Below, one piece after another: positions 46,777 through 55,164 of a stretch of 64,000 nt of DNA. The position numbers were made by a program, and so were the translations under genes. Below the pieces are notes generated by a model. That model saw only the letters and a list, made by a program, of their open reading frames with translations. It was not told the origin of the DNA and searched no databases. This DNA comes from CALDUY01 sp046350255 (GTDB lineage Bacteria; Planctomycetota; Planctomycetia; Gemmatales; Gemmataceae). Positions within the stretch are counted from its first letter, which is position 1; every line of letters starts with the position of its first letter. The DNA is taken from NCBI GenBank assembly GCA_046350255.1, contig JAXMAV010000010.1:292501-356500 (forward strand), given 5' to 3'.

Positions 46777-47685
46777 CTAGTACCCGAAGATGGTGTTCAT
46801 GTCGCGGGCCACGCCGGCCAGGTACTTCTCGTCGCCGGGGGCGATCTCGGCCGTGCCCCAGCCGGTGTAGCCCACCTCGCGCAGCGCCTTCATGACGGCG
46901 GGCCAGTCGCAGTCGCCCTTCAACAGCGGCACGTCGAACCCCTTGAAGCGGCCCTCCTGATCGCAGCGTTTCCGACTGAACTCCTTGATATCCAGCTTGA
47001 TGATTCGCTTGCCCAGCACGCGCACCCACTGCTCGGGCCAACCGTACAGGACGATGTTACCCACGTCGAAATGCACGCCGATCTGGTCCGACTCGAACTC
47101 ATCGACGTAGCGCGCCAGCTCCAGCGGCGAGAGCAGGAAGTTGTTCCAGACATTCTCCAGGGCGATGCGCACCCCCAGCTCCTTGCACAGGGGAAGCACC
47201 TTGCGGATCTCCTCCTGCGACCGCTTGTAGGCGTCGGCGTAGCTCACCTTCTTCGTCACGTTGGCTGGCACCAGCAGCACGGTGGTGGCACCATAGTCGC
47301 GCGCGGTGCGCAGGGCGCCCTTGAGCGCCTCGACGCCCCGGGCCCGGCTGCTGGCGTCGGGGGAACCCAGCTGGTGGGTGTCGTTCCAATGGACGGAATC
47401 GACCACGCCGGGAATCTCCAGGCCGGTCTTCTTTTTGGCCTCCAGCACGTCGGCCAGCTTGAAGTTGTTCGGCGCGTCCAGCTCGATGCCGTCGAAGCCC
47501 AGTTCCTTGACGAGGGTGAACTTCTCCAGCAGCGTCTTGCCCGGCTGCACCATGTAGTACTTGACGGCCTTCTTGAAGCCCCGAGGAGTGGGGGCCGGCG
47601 GTGTCTTCTCGTCCGCCAGGACGGCCGAGGCGGCCAGGCCAGCCGAGGCGGCCAGGAACGAACGACGGGGGAGAGGCTGCTGCAT
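46777..47685 (-). CDS. secreted sugar phosphate isomerase/epimerase-like TIM-barrel protein
   Basis: A 302-residue protein of the xylose isomerase-like TIM-barrel (AP endonuclease 2) superfamily. A twin-arginine-type leader is visible (PRRSFLAASAGLAASAVLA, residues 6-24). The barrel begins AVKYYMVQPGKTLLEKFTLV; the metal-binding side chains are expected in ELGFDGIELDAP, VRIALENVWNN (Glu), GVHFDVGN (His and Asp) and WGTAEIAPGDE (Glu), all present. Planctomycetes encode many such exported isomerase-like proteins, and the substrate is a sugar or inositol derivative, unknown here. It follows the PPC-domain gene across an intergenic hairpin and is the last of the minus-strand group. Confidence 0.88.
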   Translation of the reverse strand: MQQPLPRRSFLAASAGLAASAVLADEKTPPAPTPRGFKKAVKYYMVQPGKTLLEKFTLVKELGFDGIELDAPNNFKLADVLEAKKKTGLEIPGVVDSVHWNDTHQLGSPDASSRARGVEALKGALRTARDYGATTVLLVPANVTKKVSYADAYKRSQEEIRKVLPLCKELGVRIALENVWNNFLLSPLELARYVDEFESDQIGVHFDVGNIVLYGWPEQWVRVLGKRIIKLDIKEFSRKRCDQEGRFKGFDVPLLKGDCDWPAVMKALREVGYTGWGTAEIAPGDEKYLAGVARDMNTIFGY

Positions 47686-47704
47686 GGGAAGGTCTCAACA
47701 AGCG

Positions 47705-47742
47705 GGCCGGGCGAATCTCCGTGATTGTAGATTCGCCCGGCC
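47705..47742 (-). terminator. 14-bp perfect hairpin between the PPC and isomerase genes
   Basis: GGCCGGGCGAATCT (47705-47718) pairs exactly with 47729-47742 around a 10-nt loop. It lies 25 bp after the PPC gene stop (minus strand). No T tract follows, so it may be a rho-independent-like pause, an mRNA-stabilising end, or a partial terminator before the isomerase gene. Confidence 0.5.
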
Positions 47743-47767
47743 ACAATGAGGAGTCACTCCGCCGCGA

Positions 47768-50005
47768 TTATCGGCTCGGCGGTCGGATCATCTCGACGGG
47801 AATGGCAGGCAGCGTACCCAGCGGGAAACGGGTCGTCTTGCCTTTCTTGCCCCCGTCGGGATACGCCTCCACGATGAGGTTAGTCTTCAGGCCCGGTTTC
47901 ACCTTCTCGGCGTCGGCCTGAAGCACCAGGATCACCACGTCTCCATTGGTGGTGGTGTTCTTGAGGGTGATGCCCTCGGGTGGCTCGCTCAGGAGGAACT
48001 GGAGTTTGTCGGCGGCCACACCCTTGGGAATGGCGAAGCGCGCTACTCCGGCACCGCCTGGGCGGATCTTGACGGGCCCAGTTTCGAGCAGCCGGGCCGG
48101 GAAGCGCGCCCGTGCTCCAGCGCTGACAGTCACGAGCAGATGGTTCGCCGGCACCAGGTGATGGTAGGCGAACGCCTGCATCATGTCCTCGGCCGGGGTG
48201 GCGAGGCGGACCACCTTCTCGCCGTTGATCGTCGCTCGTCCCTCCACGTCCATCTGAATCGGCTTGGGACGCGGCGTCGAGGGCACCTGCACCGTCAGGC
48301 GAATCTCGTTCTGATTGGCTGGGATCTTGGCTCCCGCCAGCGAGAAATCCAGCGGAGCATATTTCAGCGCCAGCTGAATCTCGCCAGTGAATCCATCCTT
48401 GCGCAGGGCATGCACGGTGACCGGCACGAGCGAGCCGGGCCGGGCGTTGATGCTGCAAGGCGTGATACGTAGGTCGAAGTCGGGACGTGGCGCACTGAGA
48501 CGCAGCCGATAGGCATGCGCCGAGCTTCCATGGCGTTGCATGTCGCCGACGTGGAGATAGTACGTCCCCTCGGCCGGCAGCGTCACCTGTAGCCGCGAAT
48601 CGGCATGGTGCGTCTGCAACCCCTGCGAACGGTCCTCCTGATCGTCATTGAAGGCGATCATTTTGCCGGTCGAGTCGGTGATCTTGAGGAACGAGTCGAG
48701 CGGCGACTCGAGCCGACGCGCCCACACCTCAGCAATGATCACCTGCTTGGTGCGTCCCTCGAACTGATACACGTCCACGTCGCCGGGTTGGCCAATCTTG
48801 CCGTTGACGATGACCGGCCAGGTCAGCTTCTGGGCCACACCCTGCGAGTCGTTCGGCTCCTGCTCCTGGATCTCGGGCAGGGTGTTGACCTGGAACGGCA
48901 CTGCGTTGGTGCGCAGCCCGTTACTCTCGGTGGTCAGCTGCATGATGCCGCGCTTCAATTCCTTGCCCTCGATGGTGAGGCTGGGAATGGCCAGGTTCCA
49001 GCCTTCGAGGGTCACCGCGGTACGCACGTTGGCCTGGGTGCCCAGTGGATAGATGTTGGTGATGTGCGGCAGCTCGCCCGCCTCGATGCGATAGACGAAG
49101 TCCTCGCGACCGCGGTAGATGGCGTCATGCACCTCCAGCACGTACTCACCCTCCCGGGGCACCTTGTAAGCCAGCACGGGGTCGGGTTGTTGCTTGTAGT
49201 CGTCGCAGAAGGCTACCTCGTTGCCCTCAGCGTCGTACAGAGTCATCGCGGCCTGGAACCAGCCTGGCACAGCATCCGCCAGGTAGGGAATCAGCGCCCG
49301 CGCCCGGGCGCGGAAGACAAGGTGCTGCCCCTCCTTGGCCGTGAAGCGGTAGTGGTCCACCTCGCCGGGCAGAATCTGGCTGTTGAGCACGGCGGGCAAG
49401 GTGACCTTGATCTCGGACTCGCGGACCACCTTTCGTTTCTTGACGAAGCGAGCCAGGGCGCGGCGGGGACGCGCCTCGGGATCGAAACTCTCCTTGGTCT
49501 GCCGGATCTCCGGCAACTGGCTCAAGTCGAAGACCATGGGGTTGGACATGCCGGTCTTCGCCCCCAGGCGCAGCTCGCGCGGGCCCGGTGGGGCATCCTT
49601 GGCAACCTTTACCTCGAGAAAGACGTTCTCTCCCATCACCGGGCTGACCGGGATGGCCGCGATGGCCAGCTTTTCGCGGATCTCTTGCATCTCCTTCTCG
49701 TCTGCGGCCGACTTCGTCGTCTTCTTGGCCAGGTCCTCCAGGCGGTCGCGCAGCGCGTTGATCTCGCCCTGTTTCAACGGCCGGGTCTGCCGGAGGATCT
49801 TGGCCTCCACGCCAGCCCCGGAGACCTGCACGATGGTAGCCTGTTCGAGGTACTGGCCACCCAGCTTGACCTCGAACGTCGTTCCCACCTGGCCCCCCGC
49901 GGGGTAGACAAAGGCAATGTGCGGGGGAGACGCCTGGGACCAGGCCCGCGGCGTCGCCAGCAACACGATGACCACGGGCAGCCATCGGCGAATGAACAGA
50001 GTCAT
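47768..50005 (-). CDS. secreted PPC-domain (pre-peptidase C-terminal) protein
   Basis: A 745-residue exported protein. Residues 1-23 are a signal peptide (LPVVIVLLATPRAWS). It has an N-terminal IPT/Ig-like domain (HIAFVYPAGGQVGTTFEVKL), then repeated PPC-type beta-sandwich modules: GEVDHYRFTAKEGQHLVFRA around 225, EQEPNDSQGVAQKLTWPVIV around 395 with the GDVDVYQFEG signature, and a further beta-rich tail. No protease catalytic site is seen. These proteins accompany DUF1501/DUF1549 genes in planctomycetes, as here, downstream of DUF1501 by 16 bp. It may be a surface binding partner of that system. Confidence 0.88.
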   Translation of the reverse strand: MTLFIRRWLPVVIVLLATPRAWSQASPPHIAFVYPAGGQVGTTFEVKLGGQYLEQATIVQVSGAGVEAKILRQTRPLKQGEINALRDRLEDLAKKTTKSAADEKEMQEIREKLAIAAIPVSPVMGENVFLEVKVAKDAPPGPRELRLGAKTGMSNPMVFDLSQLPEIRQTKESFDPEARPRRALARFVKKRKVVRESEIKVTLPAVLNSQILPGEVDHYRFTAKEGQHLVFRARARALIPYLADAVPGWFQAAMTLYDAEGNEVAFCDDYKQQPDPVLAYKVPREGEYVLEVHDAIYRGREDFVYRIEAGELPHITNIYPLGTQANVRTAVTLEGWNLAIPSLTIEGKELKRGIMQLTTESNGLRTNAVPFQVNTLPEIQEQEPNDSQGVAQKLTWPVIVNGKIGQPGDVDVYQFEGRTKQVIIAEVWARRLESPLDSFLKITDSTGKMIAFNDDQEDRSQGLQTHHADSRLQVTLPAEGTYYLHVGDMQRHGSSAHAYRLRLSAPRPDFDLRITPCSINARPGSLVPVTVHALRKDGFTGEIQLALKYAPLDFSLAGAKIPANQNEIRLTVQVPSTPRPKPIQMDVEGRATINGEKVVRLATPAEDMMQAFAYHHLVPANHLLVTVSAGARARFPARLLETGPVKIRPGGAGVARFAIPKGVAADKLQFLLSEPPEGITLKNTTTNGDVVILVLQADAEKVKPGLKTNLIVEAYPDGGKKGKTTRFPLGTLPAIPVEMIRPPSR

Positions 50006-50021
50006 GGCGCGGGCTCCCTTT

Positions 50022-51356
50022 CTAGATGATCTCCTTGAGACGGCCGCCCGACTCTTCCTCGTCCTTGGAGTCCGGGGTCACCTTGATCTGCAGCCCCTGC
50101 GGATGAGGCAGCTTGCCTTCCGGATCGATGCCCAGAAGTTCGTACATGCTACCGATGAGGTCGCCAGGATAAACCGGACGATTCTTGACCGATTCTGCGC
50201 GGGAGTCGGACTCACCGACCACATGGCCTCCCTTGAAGCCCCCACCACCCACCACCGCCGAGAAGACATTGCCAAAGTGATGGCGTCCGCCCGACCAGGG
50301 AGCTTCCCAGGCGACCTTGGGAGTACGGCCAAACTCGCCGCAGCACCACACGATGGTCGAATCGAGCAGCCCGCGCTGCTTCAAATCCTCGAACAGGCTG
50401 GCCAGCCCCTTGTCCAGCTCGGGCAGCTTCCGGCGCATGGCCGGGAAGTGATCCTTGTGGGTATCCCAGCCGCCGTAGTTGATGGTAACGTACGGCACGC
50501 CGCGTTCGACGAGACGCCGGGCCATCAAGCACGACTGGCCGAAGGTGGTGCGGCCGTACTTCGTCCGCAGTTCGTCCTTTTCGGTGTTGAGATCGAACAG
50601 CTTACCGGCATCACCCAGGATAAGGTCGTAGGCCTGATCCTCGGACTTGGCCAGCGCCTGCATGGTGGTCTGGTTCTTCAGGGCGCTGCCCAGGGTGTTC
50701 AGCCGCTGCATCAGGTCGCGGCGCTCGCGCATCTGCATCTCGGTGAGCTGCCCGACCAGCCCCTCGACCACGAAGCGGGCCGCTCCCGGATCACCGCCGG
50801 TGAAGAACGGTTTGTAGCGCGAACCCAGGAAACCCGCCTCGGAGAAACGTCCTTGCGGCTGAGTCAGCACGATGTAGGGCGGCACCAGGCCGCGCTTGAT
50901 GGATTCGTCCTTACCCTTGAACAGGCAGACCACCGCGCCCATGCTGGGATGCACCACCCGGTCGCTGGGGTTGCGGCCAGTCTGCACCAGATAGGCTGCC
51001 GTCTCGTGGCCGTTGTTGCCGTGCGTCATACTGCGGATGATGGAGAACTTGTCGGCCTGCTTCGCCAGCTGGGGCATCAGCTCGCTGATGATCATCCCCT
51101 TGACGTTGGTGGCAATCGGACTGTTGAGCGGACCACTGTAGTCGTTGCCAGCGCTCGGCTTGGGATCGAAGGAATCGATGTGGCTGGGCCCGCCCCAGAG
51201 CCAGATCTGAATGACGGCCTTGGCCTTGCCCGGTTTGGCGGCAGCCGGCGGCTGGGCCAGCAAGCGCTGGGCCAACATGGCGCCCATCCCGCCCATCAGG
51301 CCGTGCTGGAGCATCACTCGTCGAGTGATCAGATTGCCACGCGTCTCGGTGCTCAT
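50022..51356 (-). CDS. DUF1501 family protein (exported, sulfatase-like fold)
   Basis: A 444-residue protein. The N-terminus has a twin-arginine-like leader (LITRRVMLQHGLMGGMGAML, residues 9-28). DUF1501 landmarks follow: VIQIWLWGGPSHIDSFDPKP around 48-67, RSMTHGNNGHETAAYLVQTG, VPYVTINYGGWDTHKDHF, and WCCGEFGRTPK near 335, the cluster of Asp, His and Glu expected to hold metal in this alkaline phosphatase/sulfatase-like fold. The enzymatic activity of the family is unproven. It is the typical partner of the DUF1549/DUF1553 gene, which precedes it by 53 bp on the same strand. Confidence 0.93.
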   Translation of the reverse strand: MSTETRGNLITRRVMLQHGLMGGMGAMLAQRLLAQPPAAAKPGKAKAVIQIWLWGGPSHIDSFDPKPSAGNDYSGPLNSPIATNVKGMIISELMPQLAKQADKFSIIRSMTHGNNGHETAAYLVQTGRNPSDRVVHPSMGAVVCLFKGKDESIKRGLVPPYIVLTQPQGRFSEAGFLGSRYKPFFTGGDPGAARFVVEGLVGQLTEMQMRERRDLMQRLNTLGSALKNQTTMQALAKSEDQAYDLILGDAGKLFDLNTEKDELRTKYGRTTFGQSCLMARRLVERGVPYVTINYGGWDTHKDHFPAMRRKLPELDKGLASLFEDLKQRGLLDSTIVWCCGEFGRTPKVAWEAPWSGGRHHFGNVFSAVVGGGGFKGGHVVGESDSRAESVKNRPVYPGDLIGSMYELLGIDPEGKLPHPQGLQIKVTPDSKDEEESGGRLKEII

Positions 51357-51409
51357 ACTTCACCTCCAGGCGGGGCGGGAGGGTCGCTCCTCGTCGCCGC
51401 CAACCACGC

Positions 51410-53479
51410 TCAGTGCCGGCACAGAAATTCCGCAGAGTTGATCAGGGCCCAGGCGATGTCCGTGACGGGGCGGCGCCCCCACGAGCCGGTCTGGGCATAG
51501 TCTGCCATCGCGCTGCGCTCGTCCTCGTTGGGATAGCGCGACAGGATGGTCAGGTAGAGGTCGTCCGCCAGTTCGATGGGCTTCTTCCCCGAGTTGCGCA
51601 GCGCCGCCAGGCCGGGACCCTGCTCGATCTTTTGCAAGATGTGCGTCGAGTTCAGCATGTGCAGCCGTTGCGCCGGGGTGAAGCTATTGTTGCGCTCAGA
51701 TTCCATGCCGGTATCACGAGACGGCCGGCCGAACATCTCCAGAAAGGCGCTGGTGATGCTGGCATCCGCCAGCGCTACCGACCGATGGCTCTCCGGAATG
51801 TAAGTGAACGGCTCGGGGATGGGGCTCGAGTATTTCTCGTTCGTCCCAGTGATTTGACAGATGGCGTCGATCAGCACCTCGGCATCGAGCCGACGCACCG
51901 GATAGCAGGCGAACAGGGCCGCCGCCTCGGGGTGGCTGCTCGCCGGGATCGACGAGGCCTGGTAGGTGCGCGAGTTGAGGATGATCCGGAAGTACTGGCG
52001 CAGGTCGTACTTGCTCTGGATCAGCTCCTTCTCGAGATAGGCCAGCAACTCGGGGTTGCTCGGCGGGTTGTCGGGGCGGATGTCATCCGGTTCGTGGATA
52101 ATTCCGCGTCCTACCAGCCACGACCAGGCGCGGTTGGCGATGTTGCGGGTGAACCAGGGGTTGTCCGGCTGGATGAGCCAGTTGGCGAAGACCTCGCGCG
52201 GGTCCTGATCCGGAGACAGCACTGCCTTCTTTCCATCGGGGAAGACCGCCTCGTCGCGCTTGATCGGCTTGTTGGGATCGAAGACAATGATCTCTTCCTT
52301 CCACTCGGATGTCTTCTTGTAGCCGATCTGCTGGAAGAACGGGGCCAGACCGTTCCAGCGCTCGGCGGGCCAGCCTTCGGGGCGCACACCCAGGAAGGTC
52401 AGCGACACCGTCTGACCGATGTTTCGCGGATCCTTGCTCTGCATGGCCCGGTAGAAGTTGGCCGGCGGATCGCGGAAGTTGCTGCCGCTGGAGGTCAGAA
52501 GCGCGCGGGCGAAGCGGTCGAACGGCATGTTCTCGCGGACACTCGTCCGCAGCCAGCGATGGTAGGCCTGCACAGCGTTGGGCCACAGGTTGATCGGGAA
52601 CTCCGACTTGACCCGCAGCAGGTCACACCACTTCATCGTCCAGTAGTCGGCGAAGTCGGGATGCGCCAGCAGGATGTCGATCAACTCGCGCCGGCGCTCA
52701 GGGTTCTTGTCTTCCAGAAACTCACGGGCTTCGCCAGCGGTGGGTATGCGACCGATCACGTCGAGATAGACGCGACGGACGAAGACGGCATCGGAGCAGA
52801 GCGGGGCCGGGGGGATGTCCTTGGCCTTGAGCCGAGCGCGGACCAGGTCGTCGATCCGGCGTGACGCCTCCAGGTTGGCCGCTTCGGTGCTGCCGGAGGT
52901 AGCTTCGTTTTGGAAGACCTCGCGCAGCATCTTCTCCTGCAGCGCCTTCGCGGATAGCTGCGGGGGAAAGTTCGCCGCCGGCATCTGCCGGTTCGCCGCC
53001 GGCCGAAACACCTTCGCGGGCACCGGCGTCTCGACCACGGGTTCGGCCTCGGGTGGCGCGTCGCTGAAGAAGAACATCAGCGCCAGTGCTCCGCCCAGCA
53101 GCAGCGTCGAGACGAAGCCGGCCAGCATCACCAGGGTGGCGTAACCCAGCTTCCAGCCACGCTGATGATGGTGGTGATGATGATGCCCGTGCGGCTTGGC
53201 TGCGGGAGAAACACAGGGTGGAGAAGGCAACGCGACGCCGGGGGGCATTGGCGCCATCGTTGCCTCCCCACCCGAGTACGGGAGAGAGGTGGGTGGAACC
53301 GGGGGCAGCGGCGGAGGTGCCGCATGCGCCACGGCCTGAGGAATCGTCGTCTTGTGACTCGAACGGAGCCGGCGTACCTCGCGGTGGCACTTGGGACACC
53401 ATCCCAGTGGATGATCCGGCGTGGTCTGCAGACGAACCAGGCAGTGCGTACAAACGCGCGGAGCTTTCATGGCGCTCAT
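51410..53479 (-). CDS. DUF1549/DUF1553 protein with N-terminal zinc ribbon and membrane anchor
   Basis: A 689-residue protein. The N-terminus (residues 1-35) carries a zinc ribbon with CTHC and CPKC; a Pro-rich linker follows with a run of seven His after HG; one membrane helix (LVMLAGFVSTLLLGGALALMF) lies at about 130-150. The outer part has DUF1549 (RIDDLVRARLKAKDIPPAPL to YHRWLRTSVRENMPFDRFAR) and the C-terminal DUF1553 (NPWFTRNIANRAWSWLVGRG; RYPNEDERSAMADYA). The usual cytochrome-like CxxCH domain of longer relatives is absent. ATG 53479 overlaps the RidA-like stop by 4 bp; ATG 53470 is an alternative. The ribbon-anchor front end is unusual for the family. Confidence 0.87.
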   Translation of the reverse strand: MSAMKAPRVCTHCLVRLQTTPDHPLGWCPKCHREVRRLRSSHKTTIPQAVAHAAPPPLPPVPPTSLPYSGGEATMAPMPPGVALPSPPCVSPAAKPHGHHHHHHHQRGWKLGYATLVMLAGFVSTLLLGGALALMFFFSDAPPEAEPVVETPVPAKVFRPAANRQMPAANFPPQLSAKALQEKMLREVFQNEATSGSTEAANLEASRRIDDLVRARLKAKDIPPAPLCSDAVFVRRVYLDVIGRIPTAGEAREFLEDKNPERRRELIDILLAHPDFADYWTMKWCDLLRVKSEFPINLWPNAVQAYHRWLRTSVRENMPFDRFARALLTSSGSNFRDPPANFYRAMQSKDPRNIGQTVSLTFLGVRPEGWPAERWNGLAPFFQQIGYKKTSEWKEEIIVFDPNKPIKRDEAVFPDGKKAVLSPDQDPREVFANWLIQPDNPWFTRNIANRAWSWLVGRGIIHEPDDIRPDNPPSNPELLAYLEKELIQSKYDLRQYFRIILNSRTYQASSIPASSHPEAAALFACYPVRRLDAEVLIDAICQITGTNEKYSSPIPEPFTYIPESHRSVALADASITSAFLEMFGRPSRDTGMESERNNSFTPAQRLHMLNSTHILQKIEQGPGLAALRNSGKKPIELADDLYLTILSRYPNEDERSAMADYAQTGSWGRRPVTDIAWALINSAEFLCRH

Positions 53480-54855
53480 CCTTCGGCGGCGGGAGGCAGG
53501 ACGGCGTAGGGACACGCCAGCCGCTGAGGGCAGCCCGTGGGGCAGACCGTCAGCGAGGTGGGGAATTGTTCCGCATGGCCCCCACAATGGCCATGGCAGC
53601 GTCGGACCAGAGGCAGGTGTGCAGCGGTGGGTTGTTCGTCGTGCCGGGTGAAGGCGATGCCCTCGATCTCGACGAGCAGGTCGGGACGGCAGACGTCGGC
53701 GATCAGGTAGTTCAGCGGGACGCCCGGCAGGCGCTGGTCGCACACCGCCCGGATGGCCGGGTAGTCTTCCTGCCGTTTGATGTAGACTCGCGCCACACCG
53801 ATCCCTTGCAGCGTGGTGCCCTTGCCGGGCAGGCCATGGTTGGCCAGGTTCTGCTCCGAGATGAGCGCCGCGATGTTCTCTAGCGTCTCGTGCGTTTGGC
53901 CCACGGGGTCGCCGATGTGCCGCGTTTCGGAGTGGGTGATGCTGGCGGTGCCCGAGATGAACAGCGTGGTGTAGTTGCCCACCACCGCCGCCAGCCCGCG
54001 CGAGAACTTCGGACTCTGCGGGCTGTAGCTGGCCGCGTAGTCGAAGGCCGGGGTCTGACGCGGATTTTCCAGCGGAACCGCCACCACCTCGTCGCGATCG
54101 CTCACCAGCGCCAGGGCGCTGACACACAGACCGCGCCCATTGGTGCCAATGCCGGTGCTGGCCGGATAGTGGCTGGCGGGCTCCCCCTCGGGCAGGCGGT
54201 CGGCCATGAACTCGACATGGTCGTAGACATCCGCCCGGGCCCGGTTGAGTTCCTTGTAGCGCTGGGTAGCGCCTTCCTCCTCGACGATGCCGCCCAGGTA
54301 CAACCAGGTCCGCAGCACCTGATCGAGTCGCGCGCCCGCCTTCGGAAGCAGGCGCTGCAGGTGCTGATAGGCGCAGATGGTCTTTTCGTAGACGCCTGGG
54401 GCGGAGGTGCGCGGCATGGCCTGATCGGCGAAGATCCACGAGACGCCATCCTCGCGGGCGATCAGCAGCTGGTCGTTGACGTGCTCGATCTTGATGCGTT
54501 CGTGGCCGCGTCCCAGGGCCAGCACCTCGACGGCGACCAGTCCGCCCGTGCAGGGCGTCTGCGGCACGAACGAGGTGGCCGGGGTGTTCTCGCCGTAGAA
54601 GTCCCGAATCATCTGTCGACAGGCGGACATCTGGCCACCATCGACGAGAAAGACCGTCAGATGCAGTAACGACTCGGCGGCGTCCAGCGGTTGCAGGGCA
54701 CGATCGAGGCTGGTTAGGACGTTCCACAGCTGCTCGCGGAGCGTGAACCCCGCCTGCGGCCCCGCCGTGGCGAAGACGTGCTGGACGTCGTTCAACTCAA
54801 TCACCGCGAGAGAAACGCCCTTGGTTGAGGACTGGCACTCAGCGACGGTCGCCAT
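53476..54855 (-). CDS. multi-domain RidA-like protein with Cys-rich tail
   Basis: A 459-residue protein built from RidA/YjgF-type folds: domain 1 at about residues 10-125 (LHLTVFLVDGGQMSACRQMI, then FVPQTPCTGGLVAVEVLALG), domain 2 at about 155-270, and domain 3 at about 295-415 (LFISGTASITHSETRHIGDP; GVPLNYLIADVCRPDLLVEI). A chorismatase (FkbO/Hyg5)-like arrangement is possible, but I cannot confirm the catalytic residues. The last 40 residues contain a Cys/His-rich tail (RCHGHCGGH, then CPTGCPQRLACP). ATG 54855 has a GGAG 9 nt upstream; an upstream extension to 54891 is not needed. The stop overlaps the DUF1549 gene start. RidA proteins remove reactive enamines or imines. Confidence 0.75.
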   Translation of the reverse strand: MATVAECQSSTKGVSLAVIELNDVQHVFATAGPQAGFTLREQLWNVLTSLDRALQPLDAAESLLHLTVFLVDGGQMSACRQMIRDFYGENTPATSFVPQTPCTGGLVAVEVLALGRGHERIKIEHVNDQLLIAREDGVSWIFADQAMPRTSAPGVYEKTICAYQHLQRLLPKAGARLDQVLRTWLYLGGIVEEEGATQRYKELNRARADVYDHVEFMADRLPEGEPASHYPASTGIGTNGRGLCVSALALVSDRDEVVAVPLENPRQTPAFDYAASYSPQSPKFSRGLAAVVGNYTTLFISGTASITHSETRHIGDPVGQTHETLENIAALISEQNLANHGLPGKGTTLQGIGVARVYIKRQEDYPAIRAVCDQRLPGVPLNYLIADVCRPDLLVEIEGIAFTRHDEQPTAAHLPLVRRCHGHCGGHAEQFPTSLTVCPTGCPQRLACPYAVLPPAAEG

Positions 54856-55164
54856 GATGGAACTCCGAGGTGGGGTAAGCGAATCCCCCACGGTGCAAGG
54901 GGCGTGCCACGAGGTGAATCCGAGCGCGGTTCTAGCCGGCTTCGCGCGAAATACTTCATCGCCGGCTGAGATTCCTCTCCTGCGACCGACCCGGCCCCTT
55001 CGGACGGCCTAACTCATCAGCATAGGGGGATATGTTGGCCCACGAGTTGCTCCGCGCACGCACAGCAGGTATGCGGAAACGCACACTCGCCGAGTTTTCC
55101 GGGCCGTTGGTCGCGTTCGTGGGTAGATCATCCCTCAGATCCCGCTCTCCCGGAGATGTCCACG
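54856..55164. other. divergent intergenic region with nested palindromes
   Basis: About 300 bp between two divergent genes, no coding region credible. It contains a hairpin AGCCGGC (54934-54940) / GCCGGCT (54961-54967) enclosing a 10-bp palindrome TTCGCGCGAA (54941-54950). Promoters for both flanking genes must lie here, but no convincing -35/-10 pair was found. Confidence 0.5.

Noticed and set aside
49917..51500. 527-codon plus-strand ORF over DUF1501
   Set aside because: It is an antisense shadow of a conserved DUF1501 gene in high-GC DNA, with no ribosome site or domain.
54961..55000. GGCTGAGA-like start of a TPP riboswitch
   Set aside because: Only the GGCTGAGA octamer is present; the second conserved arm (CTGATCTGGATAATGCCAG type) and the terminal helix are missing.
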